From Agelas oroides (lineage: Eukaryota; Porifera; Demospongiae; Agelasida; Agelasidae): a DNA stretch of 64,000 nucleotides. Shown piece by piece: positions 9,676 through 20,169 of the stretch (positions are counted from its first letter, which is position 1; each line of letters begins with the position of its first letter). The notes under the pieces are model-generated. The model did no database searches. It was given only the letters and a program-made list of their open reading frames with translations, and was not told where the DNA came from. The position numbers and the translations under genes are program-made. The stretch lies in contig OX422190.1 of NCBI GenBank assembly GCA_949130485.1, positions 3,152,281-3,216,280 of the forward strand, given 5' to 3'.

Positions 9676-11349
9676 ATGTTGCTCGCCATTTGGTTCATGC
9701 TACTTCTCTCAGTGCCCTTGGTGTGGGGGCAGTTCCCTGCTGTCTGCAATACCCCCGACAGCCTCAACGCCAAGGAATGCTGTCCAAACGACTGCAGCGG
9801 ACGTGGCAATTGCATGGACATCACCAATGATGTTGTGATGTCCTGGAATAGTGCTGATGAAAGTGTTGTTGAGATATTGCGCAATGGTCCGGCGAATGAT
9901 CCTAATGAAAGTTGGCCATTAGATGTACGATACCAGTGGCCTCTGCGCGTCTTTGAAAGGGTTTGCAACTGCAGTACAGGATGGGGGGGCTACGATTGCA
10001 GTCGGTGCGATTTCGGCTACGTTGTCAACGGAGATAGGTGTGTGAAACAAAATGATGAAAATCAACTTCCTGCTCGAGAGAACTTTGCGGAACTGGATCC
10101 AGTAAAGCGAAGCGAATACATCAGGGTCATCAGAGCAGCTAAGAATGAGATGGAGGAGAGATGGGCAGTTGTAGTTCGTGAGCCGACAGACAGTAACGGA
10201 TCTTTTGTACTGCAGAATGTTTCAACTTACGATATGTTTGTGACACTGCATGCTCTTGCGGGCAGAGAACAAGATACTAAACCAGCTTGCAAAGATGTTC
10301 TTGGTGGAGTGAAAATCGATTTTGCTCACCAAGGCCCTGCTTTCTTGACCTGGCATCGTTACTACCTTCTGATAGTGGAGAGTGAATTTCGCCGAGTTGC
10401 AGAGGGAATGGGCATCACGAACTTTACCTTACCATACTGGGATTGGCAATTAGATAATGAAGCAATCTTTCATAACGATCTATTTGGCACACCTTCATAC
10501 AACACTAAAATGCAGGTTGTTGTTTCTGGGACACTCTTTGAGAACTGGCCAACTGTTTGTGACCAGCATTATCGTTTATACGCCGACGAGAGCGTCCCTT
10601 GTAGGGAAGTAAGAAGGTTGTGCAACGTTAACGATGACCGTCTTGCTGGGCGACGCTTGGAACGTGGAAAGGCCCCCAAACTGATGGATGACGATCTTTT
10701 CCTTCCAGATGAAAGTTCTGTTGTATTGGCCTTGGTTTCTGGTAATAACAATGACCAATACGGATTCAGAAACCGTCTGGAGGGTTTTGTGGACCTGTGT
10801 CCTGGTAATAGCCCACAGTGTATTAAATATGTGGCGGGTGACATGGGTACACACAACAATCTGCATAACGCTGTGCATATCTTCTTAGGTGGTCATATGC
10901 GAATCGTTCCTTCGGCTAGCAATGATCCAATATTCTTCCTGCATCATGCAAATGTTGATCGTCTTTTTGAAAGCTGGATAAGAAAATTTAATGGCAATCT
11001 ACCTGACTACAGCATGACAGCAAGTGGTGGACATCCCGGTCACAACCTGAATGACTATCTTGTACCATTTTTCCCACTGAGGACAAATGCAGACATGTAC
11101 AAAAGATCATCTGAGCTTGGTTTCCGCTATGACATGCTGCAGCAGACTGACAACCTACCTTCAGATGATTCTCTCACCAGCATGCCGTGCACTAGCACAT
11201 GTATGAAGGGAGGGTACAGTGAACCAGTAGCATCACCCACACCAATTGCAACTCCGACAACTTCTACAACTGACTCATCCAACTCCATCTACCACATTCA
11301 GCTGTATTTGCTGTTATTTGGATTTGCCATAGCTGCCATTCTCATGTGA
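9676..11349 (+). CDS. Tyrosinase-family binuclear copper oxidase, secreted or membrane-anchored
   Basis: This 557-residue single-exon gene begins with a signal peptide (about residues 1-19, LLAIWFMLLLSVPLVWG). Next is a Cys-rich EGF-like N-terminal region (CCPNDCSGRGNC, CNCSTGWGGYDCSRC) like that of vertebrate tyrosinase and TYRP proteins. Copper site A is seen in His192, FAHQGPAF (His218) and TWHRYY (His227). Copper site B is seen in HNNLHNAVH (His397, His401) and FFLHHANVDR (His424). The family oxidises phenols to quinones. The last 20 residues are hydrophobic with no tail, which fits either a membrane anchor or a GPI signal. All six expected His ligands are present, so it looks functional. 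It has no introns, unlike the spliced genes nearby, which suggests retroposition or ancestral intron loss. Its exact substrate is not predictable. Confidence 0.93.
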   Translation: MLLAIWFMLLLSVPLVWGQFPAVCNTPDSLNAKECCPNDCSGRGNCMDITNDVVMSWNSADESVVEILRNGPANDPNESWPLDVRYQWPLRVFERVCNCSTGWGGYDCSRCDFGYVVNGDRCVKQNDENQLPARENFAELDPVKRSEYIRVIRAAKNEMEERWAVVVREPTDSNGSFVLQNVSTYDMFVTLHALAGREQDTKPACKDVLGGVKIDFAHQGPAFLTWHRYYLLIVESEFRRVAEGMGITNFTLPYWDWQLDNEAIFHNDLFGTPSYNTKMQVVVSGTLFENWPTVCDQHYRLYADESVPCREVRRLCNVNDDRLAGRRLERGKAPKLMDDDLFLPDESSVVLALVSGNNNDQYGFRNRLEGFVDLCPGNSPQCIKYVAGDMGTHNNLHNAVHIFLGGHMRIVPSASNDPIFFLHHANVDRLFESWIRKFNGNLPDYSMTASGGHPGHNLNDYLVPFFPLRTNADMYKRSSELGFRYDMLQQTDNLPSDDSLTSMPCTSTCMKGGYSEPVASPTPIATPTTSTTDSSNSIYHIQLYLLLFGFAIAAILM

Positions 11350-12060
11350 TGAGCTCCTAAAACAGTTAGCATGCATGTTGCTTGGCTTTGTATAGCTTAT
11401 GACATATAGTGTAGAGTATTGTTATGCACCCAGCTAGGTTGATGATGTTAACTTTTATAAGGATTAGCAAATTCATGCTTTGAATAATGCAAACTGGTGC
11501 TCTTTTAGTACTAGTTGCTTTTTCCACCAACTACCCAGCACAATTTGGAGGGTGATGAATAGGGAAAGAGGAAGAGAGACAGAAGGGAGGGAGGTGAAGG
11601 GAGAGGAGAGGAGGAAGTAAGGAGTGGTAGATAGAGGGAGGAGAAGAAGAAAATCAGACCAGGTTGCATGTTGGTATGCACGAGCATCATGTGATTGAAC
11701 ACTGAATTGTTAGATTTAGAAACATGCCCTTGACCACTGCAGCACATATGGGTGGGAGTAAAAACTTCTTGTGTGGGTAGGGGTATAAGAACAGCACTAT
11801 GTCCCACTGATGTATTTATACATTACTGCATGCTACATGTACTACCACATATCTGATCAAACAAAAAGACAGCCTCCCATGCCATTAAAGTCACATCCAT
11901 GCACAGCGTTGGCTAATGCCCAACTATAAGCACTGTAGCAGTGTATAAATTCAACTAATTACCTGTTTTTACTACAGTTAGCTAGCTACAGTTCTAACGT
12001 GTGAGCATATGTAGAAATTATGACCATAACTCTCTTTAGCATTCCAGTTTGACCCTTACA
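11230..12060. repeat. Copy 1 of a segmental duplication: tyrosinase 3' end and flank
   Basis: The last ~120 coding bases of the tyrosinase and the following ~700 bp recur at about 13090-13900. Matching landmarks are GCCATTCTCATGTGATGAGC, CTAGCTAGGTTGATGAT, CCACCAACTACCCAGCA followed by a GA-rich tract, ACAGCCTCCCATGC and GTGTGAGCATATGTAG. Identity is moderate with many indels, so the duplication is old. Confidence 0.85.
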
Positions 12061-12061
12061 T

Positions 12062-12898
12062 ATGTATCAAGTTTGCGTAGGGTATATGTATTTGTGCATG
12101 GTTTATAGAAACCATGCACAAATATACCCTACGCAAACTTGATAGACTATAAACCATGCACAAATATACCCTACGCAAACTTGATAGACTATAAACCATG
12201 CACAAATATACCCTACGCAAACTTGATAGACTACAAACCATGCACAAATACACCCTACGCAAACTTGATAGACTATAAACCATGCACAAACATACCCTAC
12301 GCAAACTTGATAGACTACAAACCATGCACAAATATACCCTACGCAAACTTGATAGACTATAAACCATGCACAAACATACCCTACGCAAACTTGATAGACT
12401 ACAAACCATGCACAAATATACCCTACGCAAACTTGATAGACTACAAACCATGCACAAATATACCCTACGCAAACTTGATAGACTATAAACCATGCACAAA
12501 CATACCCTACGCAAACTTGATAGACTACAAACCATGCACAAATATACCCTACGCAAACTTGATAGACTATAAACCATGCACAAACATACCCTACGCAAAC
12601 TTGATAGACTATAAACCATGCACAAACATACCCTACGCAAACTTGATAGACTACAAACCATGCACAAACATACCCTACGCAAACTTGATAGACTATAAAC
12701 CATGCACAAATATACCCTACGCAAACTTGATAGACTACAAACCATGCACAAATATACCCTACGCAAACTTGATAGACTATAAACCATGCACAAACATACC
12801 CTGCGCAAACTTGATAGACTATAAACCATGCACAAACATACCCTACGCAAACTTGATAGAGACCATGCACAAATTTTCCCTACGCAAACTTGATACAA
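12062..12898. repeat. 42-bp minisatellite, about 18 direct units plus one inverted unit at its left end
   Basis: The unit reads CCATGCACAAATATACCCTA followed by CGCAAACTTGATAGACTATAAA. Because 42 is a multiple of 3 and the unit lacks stops in several frames, long spurious ORFs run through it on both strands. Units differ mainly at ATAT/ACAT and TATAAA/TACAAA. The first unit (12063-12107) is the reverse complement of the rest, giving a foldback junction at about 12108. The array lies inside the duplicated flank of the tyrosinase; the paralogous position (about 13890-13945) has only a short degenerate equivalent, so the expansion happened after the duplication. Confidence 0.95.
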
Positions 12899-13090
12899 TG
12901 TAAACTGGAATGTTCATTCATGAGGCCTTGGTTCCTAGGTACATGCAAACATAGCAGTACCCACCATCCTGTCAAAACAACATAACTTGCTACTTATTTA
13001 TTGCAATAAATTTATGCTAGATGTAGTAAGACCTGTGATGTCTCAAAATTTATACTGGACAAATAAAATTGCATCAGGGGAGGATACCGT
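12899..13090. repeat. Unique-flank tail of duplication copy 1
   Basis: GTAAACTGGAATGTTCATTC and the following GCAAACATAG..CCCACCATC..TTTATGCTAGATGT match 13945-14100 in order. This shows that the minisatellite expanded inside a longer duplicated block. No gene is present. Confidence 0.7.
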
Positions 13091-13212
13091 GCACCAGCAG
13101 CATCACCCACAAGACAACTTCTACAGAGACTGAGTCATCCAACTCAATCTACTAAGTTCAGCTGTATTTGCTGTTATTTGGAGTTGCCATAGCTGCCATT
13201 CTCATGTGATGA
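13090..13212 (+). pseudogene. Tyrosinase 3'-end fragment
   Basis: About 120 bp match the C-terminal tail of the gene at 9676-11349: the Ser/Thr-rich linker, the hydrophobic end and the stop. A stop (TAA, in ACTAAGTTCAGC) replaces the Tyr-His of the intact copy. No upstream copper-site sequence was found, so only the 3' end was copied, by DNA duplication together with its flank. Confidence 0.85.
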
Positions 13213-14100
13213 GCTCCTATTAAACAGTTATCAATATGTACTAGTATAACTTAGGCTCACAAGTTGCATGGCTTTGGCATAGCTTGTAGTGGGAGGATGT
13301 TTTTGTAGCTAGCTAGGTTGATGATATGGTTTTTGGATGTGATAGGAATTAAAAAATTTGCTTTGATAATGTAAGACCCCTTCTCTTTTTAACATTGCCA
13401 TTTTCATTTCCACCAACCACCCAACATGATCTGGAGAAATGGTGATAGTTACATAAAGAGGAAAGGAGGAAGGGAGGCAAGAAGGGAGGAAAGAAGAGAG
13501 GTAGGGAGATGAAGGGAGCATGCAGCGGAAGAGGGACAAAAGAGAAGGACAGAGATGGATAGAGAGGATTCATTTGGGAGTCATCTGATGAGAACCTGCC
13601 CATGCATTTCATCTGTGTGTGTTTAGATACTGTCTGTACTGCACAGACAATACACTAGTGCTATGCCAATGATAAACTTCATACACTAGTGCTACTTTCA
13701 CAATAGGTTGAAATATACAGCCTCCCATGCTGTCAAATGTCACAAACACAGTGTTGGCTAATGCCTAATTAAAGCACTGCAACAGTGTGTAAACTCAAGG
13801 ACCTGTTTTACTGCATGTAGCTACAGCTACAGTTGCACCATGTGTGAGCATATGTAGGAGTTATGATCTCAGTTTGGCCTTACATAAACTACATATCATA
13901 CCCTGAACAAGCTAAGCTCCATGACATAGTATATGTACGTAGGGTGAACTGGAATGCCAAGTACATTCATGAGGCATCGGTGTATGCATGCAAACATAAA
14001 GCAACTGTAGTACCCACCATGCACTAAGTCAAAAATAACTAAGTAGTTAGCTATGTAGCTACTTAGTTATGGCAGTGAATTTATGCTGGATGTGCACACT
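13213..14100. repeat. Copy 2 of the tyrosinase 3'-flank duplication
   Basis: It follows the pseudogene fragment in the same order as copy 1: a GA-rich tract (about 13455-13560), the ACAGCCTCCCATGC block and the GTGAACTGGAATGCC block. The minisatellite of copy 1 is missing here. Confidence 0.75.
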
Positions 14101-16254
14101 ACAAACTAGGTTGTTGCTTTAGCTGGTTAGTTACAGTTGCATGACTATCCCTATACTATGCAAATTTTATGAATCTATAGTGCTGGAAAAGATTCATGCA
14201 GTGGGAGCTTATATACTTCAGTAAACTTTACTAGCCTCCTACAAAAAGTTTTACCAGCACCACATTCTTTGAATTGGCATAGGAAGGATATAGTCACACA
14301 ATTGTAGCAACCAAATAATTTGCTAAAACAGCAATTTTGTTTTTATAGTGGATCGATGTATATGTGATGTCTCAAACTCCACTCTCCTACCTTTGCCTCT
14401 CCCTCTCCTGTGTGATTCCACCAAGTTGGTGACTCCAGGCAGGGGCAGTCAGGTGATGTTTCCATGAACATTTTGTACTAGTGTGAAGGTATGGAGGTGG
14501 AGTCTCCTAGGAAATTTCCAGCCCCTCCCAAAAATTAAAACTGGAAAAAGATTTGGGGTCAATTTAACCCAAGATGGATCACCTCAATTTCGGCACCTTG
14601 CCCATGCCCCACCTCCCACTTTTCTCAAGGTTTAGGTTACATCCCTTGTGTTTCAATAAAGAATAAACACTGCATGAATACTGCCCACAGTTTAACCTTA
14701 TCATTTATTAGTGTGCAAACGTTATCTTAGTTCATCATAAACATAGCTCACATTCCACCCCCTGTCTGGCACAAACATGCAACCACAAAATGGCTTTCAT
14801 TTTACAATGTATATTCATGACCTAGAGCAAACAAAAGGTGTAACCATAAACCATGGCAAAAATGGGAGGTGCATGGACCACATGCTGGACCTGGATGAGG
14901 TCAAACAACAATAAATGAACCGATATGTCTCTACATCTTGACTTACTATAACTATGACCACATTTTATTGGCAACATGCAGAAGTCTTGGTAGTAGTTTT
15001 GGTTTTTGTTTTATGAAGGTCAACATTTAGCAGTCGTGCTTCTATATGTACATGTGACCTAGCATGTTCTGATGTGTCTCATGGCTGCTAGGTGGAATCT
15101 GAAAAGATTGCAGATGCTACCCCTATTCCTCCATCTCAATGGTGACAACCCCTCCAGTAGTCAACTTCATATTGTGCTGTGTTAACTTGTATACTATAAC
15201 TATAATCATAATAATTACTAAAACCAAAAATATTTGGTGTTCATATTCCAGAACTATAACCAAACCTAACCAAAATCATTTCCAGATCCGAAAAACTAAC
15301 TACAACTAAACTAAAACCATAAACCATTTACTAAAACAACACTGTCAGAAACCTTGTTTGCAAACTACAATTACACCATGTTTTGCTGACAATAATTAAA
15401 AACCAAAATGTGAAATTTATATACATGCAATGGGCGTTATATAGGTCTAAGTTGTCCAGCTTTTAAACACACTCTATGTAATATATAGCTACTAGTGCTA
15501 ACTATCATTTGCACTGGTGTTTGCCAAATTTTATTAGTGAAACAGTCAGCCAAGGAATACCCCTTGGCCTCCAGACTGATCAGTGCCAGTCGACTGCAGG
15601 GTGAGAAATACAGCCTCTGCAGGTGAGTTAACTAAATTTGTTTAAAAGGAGTTTCAGTTTTAGTTCTGATTAACAAGGTTCTTGTTCTAGCACAGTGCTT
15701 CACCTTAAATGGCGCATGTTATCCCAAGGAGTGGCCGTATAGTTCGCCTGATATCCTTCAATATGCGCGCGTATCCTAACTAGTTGTGGCTTGCGAGACT
15801 AGACCTGTAGCCAGTAGTGTCCAAACGTCATATATTTACTGATACATGTACAGCTTGTAGGCCACTGTCATGTACGAAACTGAAACACATGTATTTACAT
15901 AACTATCTGCATTCATAAATACTAAATCTTTATGCCTAGGCATATAAGATATAACAGCCAGCCTACGTTAAGAATATGGCAGACAATAGTCTAGGCAGTC
16001 ATGGCTTATCACCGGACATACTACATAGTGAACGGATAAAAATCATTCTGTTCGGAGTCCTTTTTGCGTTTCGTATCGCTCTGCTCTTTCTTTTTGGGTC
16101 CATCCTGCTTGTTTTCTTCAGATTGATCGCTTCTGCTGCATGATGTACTTACGCCATCATTTTGATCCACAGACTCGCAGGACTCATTGTTTCCAGAAGC
16201 TTCGCCGTTTTCCATGTTTTCCGTTCCGCAGAGCCGATCGCTTGCAGTATATCA
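14101..16254. other. Gene-poor intergenic region
   Basis: The sequence is AT-rich with simple CTAAAACCA-like stretches at about 15200-15330 and no recognised domains, RNA genes or TIR pairs. A CpG-containing GATATCCTTCAATATGCGCG segment occurs near 15750-15775. The only frame worth naming is listed separately at 16021-16215. Confidence 0.3.
16021..16215 (-). CDS. Possible small charged protein or first exon, function unknown
   Basis: This 64-codon frame starts MENGEASGNNESCESVDQ and is very rich in Glu, Asp, Lys, Ser and Asn (EENKQDGPKKKEQSDTKRKK). Such composition is more typical of coding sequence than of chance frames. It has no domain. Its start lies only 40 bp from the left end of the Ginger-like element at 16255, pointing away from it, so it might be a host first exon whose promoter was separated by that insertion. 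Alternatively it is a chance frame. Confidence 0.25.
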   Translation of the reverse strand: MENGEASGNNESCESVDQNDGVSTSCSRSDQSEENKQDGPKKKEQSDTKRKKDSEQNDFYPFTM

Positions 16255-16500
16255 GGTGTCATAGGGAATTTGGCTTCCCCGGTTTTTGGCACCCCCGGAG
16301 CCAAATCCCCTAGGGATTTTGGAACCCCCGAGTAAAATACGCTGAGGGATTCTGGCACCCTGCGGTGCACCCCTTGGGGAATTTGGCATCCCGCGACGGT
16401 ACAGAATCTTATCAAAAGGTGTCAGTCATGGTGAACTTGCGTGACTACTTGAAGAGCGTGTGGTGCTCTACATGTCACATTTACCGAGAATCAGAATCAT

Positions 16501-16731
16501 GGCGGACTATGCAGCGGAGATTGAAGTTCGGTCGGACGGTGAGGCGGAGCGTGGAGAGCTAACGAACTACGACGAAGTGCAGGACTACCTAGCCAACGGT
16601 ACCTACCCCGAAGGAGCGACAAAAGCAGGGAAAGCTGTTATTAGGAAAAGGGCAAAAAAGTTCCAACTCGTGGATGGTGTCCTTCACTACAAGGAGACTC
16701 TGAAAACTGGACAGCTGAGACTTAGACAGGT
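16501..16731 (+). pseudogene. Ginger-like transposase N-terminal exon, copy 1
   Basis: The frame reads MADYAAEIEV, then YDEVQDYLANGTYPEGATKA, then RKRAKKFQLVDGVLHYKE, ending at a donor-like GTAACA. The closely similar frame at 18108-18283 (YLTRNEYPEGATKG, KRSKKFRMVDGLLHY) shows it is a shared element gene and not a chance frame. This region normally precedes the HHCC zinc-binding domain of integrase-type proteins, and the following DNA at 16810-16970 is a decayed version of that domain. Confidence 0.65.
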
Positions 16732-17059
16732 AACATAATGCCTATGTATAGTGTACAGTGTGTGCACAATATGTGATATTCATCTGCTGTGAACTTCTAT
16801 GCTACCTTGCAGGTTATCAGAGATAAAACAGTCAAACTGAGATACTGGAAGCCTGCCATGATGATCGGGTTGGGGGCTGTCATTTTGGACGTGACAGGAC
16901 TATTGACAAAGTCACAACCTGTTAGTACTGGAAGGGCATTTACAAAGATACAGAAGAATGGGTAAGTACACATGTTTAAATTGCATAGTTGTCTGTTGGT
17001 TAGATGAAATGTCATGCAATGGTGTGCATGTTGATATGTATGCCTATGTATTTCAGCAG

Positions 17060-17500
17060 CACATTGCTTAGGTGAAACATTGTGAAGTTTGCCAGAGGTC
17101 CAAGAGAAAGTTTGACAAACCAGCACTGTCCCTGCATCCCATCCCGATACCTGGAACAAGGTGGGAATCGATTTGATTGAACTGCCTGTCAGTAGCAGAG
17201 GTAACCGCTACTGTATCACACTGAAGCTATGCCAGTGCCCACAAAGGAGGCCAGTCATGTTGCTGATTTCCTGTACAAGATGATCTTCCGCCGTGGATGC
17301 CCTGAGGAGTCATTTCAGATCTGGGCCGAGAGTGACGAGTGCATATCATCCGCAGTCCAATGGACTGGATGAAAGGATGAATCAAACTCTGAAAGCGGCA
17401 CTGCAGAAGCTGGTCAATGAGAATCAAGAGGATTGGGATCAGCTACTTGAAAACGTTCTCAGACTAAGGCTGGCCCTCGTTGCCAGACCTATTTCCCCCA
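17060..17500 (+). pseudogene. Integrase core fragment, Ginger-like copy 1
   Basis: Across frames one can read HCEVCQRSKRKFDKPALS (the CxxC half of the HHCC domain), then GIDLIELPVSSRGNRYCIT (first catalytic Asp region), KEASHVADFLYKMIFRRGCP, and finally TSAYHPQSNGLDERMNQTLK with the catalytic Glu. The stretch that should carry the second catalytic Asp (between GCP and the TSAYHPQ motif) is missing or replaced. It is therefore a dead DDE integrase with the fold still recognisable. Confidence 0.75.
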
Positions 17501-17514
17501 TATGGAGATTGAAC

Positions 17515-17650
17515 TGTTCTGCACTTGTCAGATGCCAGAAACATATGATGATATGGTCGAGTGTGACACGTGTGGGGACTGGTACCACCTCAAGTGTGTC
17601 GGTCTACAGCAATTTCCAGCAGAAAGCGAACAGTGGAACTGTAATATTGT
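17515..17650 (+). pseudogene. PHD-finger fragment, Ginger-like copy 1
   Basis: In frame +1 relative to the open frame one reads CTCQMPETYDDMVECDTCGD then WYHLKCVGLQQFP and a final WNC. The C4-H-C3 spacing and WYH are typical of PHD fingers, which bind histone tails. A second PHD of the same type ends copy 2 at about 20565-20710. PHD fingers are known cargo of Ginger-type transposases and may guide them to chromatin (inference). Confidence 0.65.
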
Positions 17651-18107
17651 TACATAAGGTGCTATAACAGAAGTGATTGATTTGAAAGCTAATATATTAA
17701 TTTTTTGCATGGGGATGCCAAATTCTCTAGGGAATTATGCATGGGGATGCCAAATCTCTAGGGAATTTTGCATGGGGACGCCAAATTCCCTGTTCGGTGG
17801 GGGATACCAAAAGCACTGAGGGGGTTCCAAAATCCCTAGGGGATTTGGCTCGGGGGTGCCGGTGTCACAGGAAATTTGGCTTCCCCAGTTTACGGCACCC
17901 CCGAGTCAAATATACTAGGAAAAATTAACACCCCCGTTCAATTTTTCCTAGTATCTACTGTACTCTCCAAATTCTCACCCCAGGAAATTTTGTACCCCCC
18001 TCATGCAGCAGCTGCTCCATGGCGGGAAAACAGATAGACAGGTGCCAACCTTGTGGTGCCTGTAAAACGGTAAACAGCGCAGTTAGTAGTACGTTTCAAA
18101 GGCGATC

Positions 18108-18930
18108 ATGGAGGGCTATGAAGGAGAGAATTACAGCGAGATCGAGACCTACCTAACCCGTAACGAGTACCCCGAGGGAGCAACGAAGGGAGAGAAAGGA
18201 TCTATTCGGAAGCGATCAAAAAAGTTTCGGATGGTGGACGGGCTACTTCACTACACTGGAGGAAAAGATGGAGTGTTAAGACAAGTAAGTGTATGGAGAA
18301 ACTTTTGCATGCACATGTTAGTTTAAAGCAAGGTACTCAGTCTAGAAAAAAAAACATCCTCACAGTCTTTCTTCATTGTTAGGTAATCACTGACAAACCT
18401 AAGAAAGCTAAAATCCTTGAAGCTTGCCACGACAATCGAGTTGGTGGGTGCCACTTTGGTCGAGATTGCACCTACGACAAAGTTAGCACCCGATTCTACT
18501 GGAAAGGGAGTAGATGACTGGGTAAGCTAACTAAATAATTTTGTATATTTACACCCCGGGTAGGAAGAAAAAAAAGATCTGGGATAAAAAAGCCGTAAGA
18601 GTGCTCAAACCTACCTACTATTTTCTCTACGAGCCTAATGGGACCCCACTAATTCATTTCATTACTTTCTACTTGGGGTGTGGTTATGATGTAGTAATAA
18701 TGTACATGTACGTTTGAAGAAAAGATCCAGCAGCTCCTTGACATCAGGAAGCAGGTGCATGACAAAGCTTGTGCCAATATCAAGAAGGCACAGGCTAATC
18801 AGAAACGCCAATATGATGCCAAGCATAACACCAACACCCATCTAAAAGTTGGAGACAAAGTTCTTGTCGAGAACAAACGAAACGATGGGAGGAAAGGGGG
18901 AAAGCTGGATGTACGATTTCCAGGTGGGCC
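18108..18930 (+). pseudogene. Transposase exons of Ginger-like copy 2: N-terminus, HHCC and GPY/F-like
   Basis: Exon-like pieces are MEGYEGENYSEIETYL..VDGLLHY with donor GTAAGT at about 18283; then after a ttgttag acceptor VITDKPKKAKILEACHDN and GGCHFGRDCTYDKV (H..H and the YW turn of the HHCC domain); then KKAQANQKRQYDAKHNTNTH, LKVGDKVLVENKRND and KLDVRFPGG followed by PY, which matches the GPY/F extension of integrases. The DDE core between 18520 and 18750 is absent. The intact splice-site pattern suggests the original element was spliced. Confidence 0.6.
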
Positions 18931-19099
18931 ATATATAACATATTCAAAATGTAGCTACATGCAGGCATATGCATACTGTACTATACTGAGTAGCTACAAT
19001 GCATGTAGTTTATGCATAGACTTAAAATTGACTGAATAGCTCGTCAAGGTCATTCTCGGTAAGTTCAATGTTTGGCGTCAGTGGAGACTGTGTGTAAGC

Positions 19100-19375
19100 T
19101 TTTTATCTCGGGCGTTGTTGTTTCTGGCGACTTGTTTCTGACTGACAGTGGACGCTCAGAGAGTATTTCAAGATGGATTCCCAAACTGGATTGGCAGGAT
19201 ACCTCGCATTTCTTTCCTTTATCCAAGCACTGAAGGTGTTCAAGGCCCACTTAGTGCTCCTGGTAGTATTTTCAGGAACTAGTCCCTTAGCGAAAGTGGA
19301 GAGATCTTCTGTGGTGAATTTAAAACCGTGTAGATTCGGGCTGAACGCAAAGAGAGGAGTGGCTGCTCGAGCTTG
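19100..19375 (-). pseudogene. Crypton / DUF3504-like recombinase fragment
   Basis: On the minus strand one frame reads QQQARAATPLFAFSPN, then FTTEDLSTFAKGLVPENTTR, then STKWALNTFSAWIKERNARYP. The pattern ENTxRSTKWALxxFxxW is typical of the N-terminal domain of Crypton-derived tyrosine recombinases (KIAA1958/QRICH1/ZMYM-like). Only this N-terminal part remains. It sits on the opposite strand inside Ginger-like copy 2, so it is a nested insertion remnant. Identification is by motif only. Confidence 0.45.
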
Positions 19376-19597
19376 CTGTTGCAGGTGGAGAATGAGGAGG
19401 CGGGGCTGAAACGAGCGGGTAAGTTGGGCGTGGAGTGTCCTCTAGTTGAAGCGCACCTGGACAGTCGGTCCATTCACAGAGGCCAAGGCAGTAAGGATCG
19501 TAGGAACAAGTTGCTACAGTCGAATGAAAAAATAACACAGTCGCTATGGTTGCTATTGAAAATTTAAATATTGTGTCACCAAGGATACGGATACGGA

Positions 19598-20090
19598 TTT
19601 ATGGCAGTAAACAAACCTTGTCCTCGGGCTTCGCCCTCGGACTCGGTTCGTTTACTCCCATAAATCCCTGGCCCCGTGCTATAACTATTACATAATTATC
19701 ACCATAGTACAAAGCTATACCGGAAAATATCACGAGTTTGTTGCTGTCTGTATTGTTACGAGTGCGCAGCACGAGTAACAATGCCAACGGCAACAAACTC
19801 GTGATATTTTTTCCAGTATAGCTTGGTACTATGGTGATAATGATTTTATCATACGAACCTTCGATTTCATTGCACGTTCAGACGCAGCGCACGTGACTTG
19901 TAGTACCTGATACGGATTCTCGCGTGACTTGTAGTACCTGATACGGATTCTCGCGTGACTTGTAGTACTGATACGGATTGTCGCGTGACTTTTAGTAAAA
20001 AAATACGGCTTTTTATAAACTGCGTGCAGCTGCAAGGCTTCCCCATTGACTCCCATACATTAGCGTGAGTTAGACGTATGATAATACTGT
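19598..20090. mobile_element. Foldback element nested in Ginger-like copy 2
   Basis: ATTATCACCATAGTACAAAG (about 19693) is inverted at about 19825-19848, around ACTCGTGATATT arms. To the right lie three imperfect repeats of CGCGTGACTTGTAGTACCTG and ATACGGATT. A reverse-orientation relative occupies about 24539-24815, and the terminal block CTTCCCCATTGACTCCCATA recurs at about 62412-62465. It has no coding capacity. Boundaries are approximate. Confidence 0.6.
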
Positions 20091-20169
20091 GTAGTACTAT
20101 ACCTTGCAGGTTCACGGATGCATGTATACATAACCCATTTACAATATCTCTCCACCCTCCCTTACCCTC

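Larger units (their letters stand above)
16255..17860 (+). mobile_element. Ginger-like DNA transposon, degenerate copy 1
   Basis: The left end GGTGTCATAGGGAATTTGGC with a run of GGCACCCCCG-type blocks is inverted at about 17790-17860 (CCAAAATCCCTAGGGGATTT, GGGGGTGCC). Between them lie pieces of one protein: an N-terminal region, a zinc-binding domain, an rve integrase fold and a PHD finger. Ginger elements are DNA transposons whose integrase-like transposase is related to LTR-retrotransposon integrases. The right end abuts the left end of copy 2 at 17861. Frameshifts and a missing second catalytic region mean it is inactive. Confidence 0.75.

Noticed and set aside
9621..9968. 115-codon minus frame over the tyrosinase start
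   Set aside because: It is a shadow of the clearly coding plus frame.
12056..12903. Three long repetitive open frames (about 250-280 codons) on both strands
   Set aside because: They are by-products of a 42-bp stop-free minisatellite unit; the same repeats are open on both strands and have no start context or splice support.
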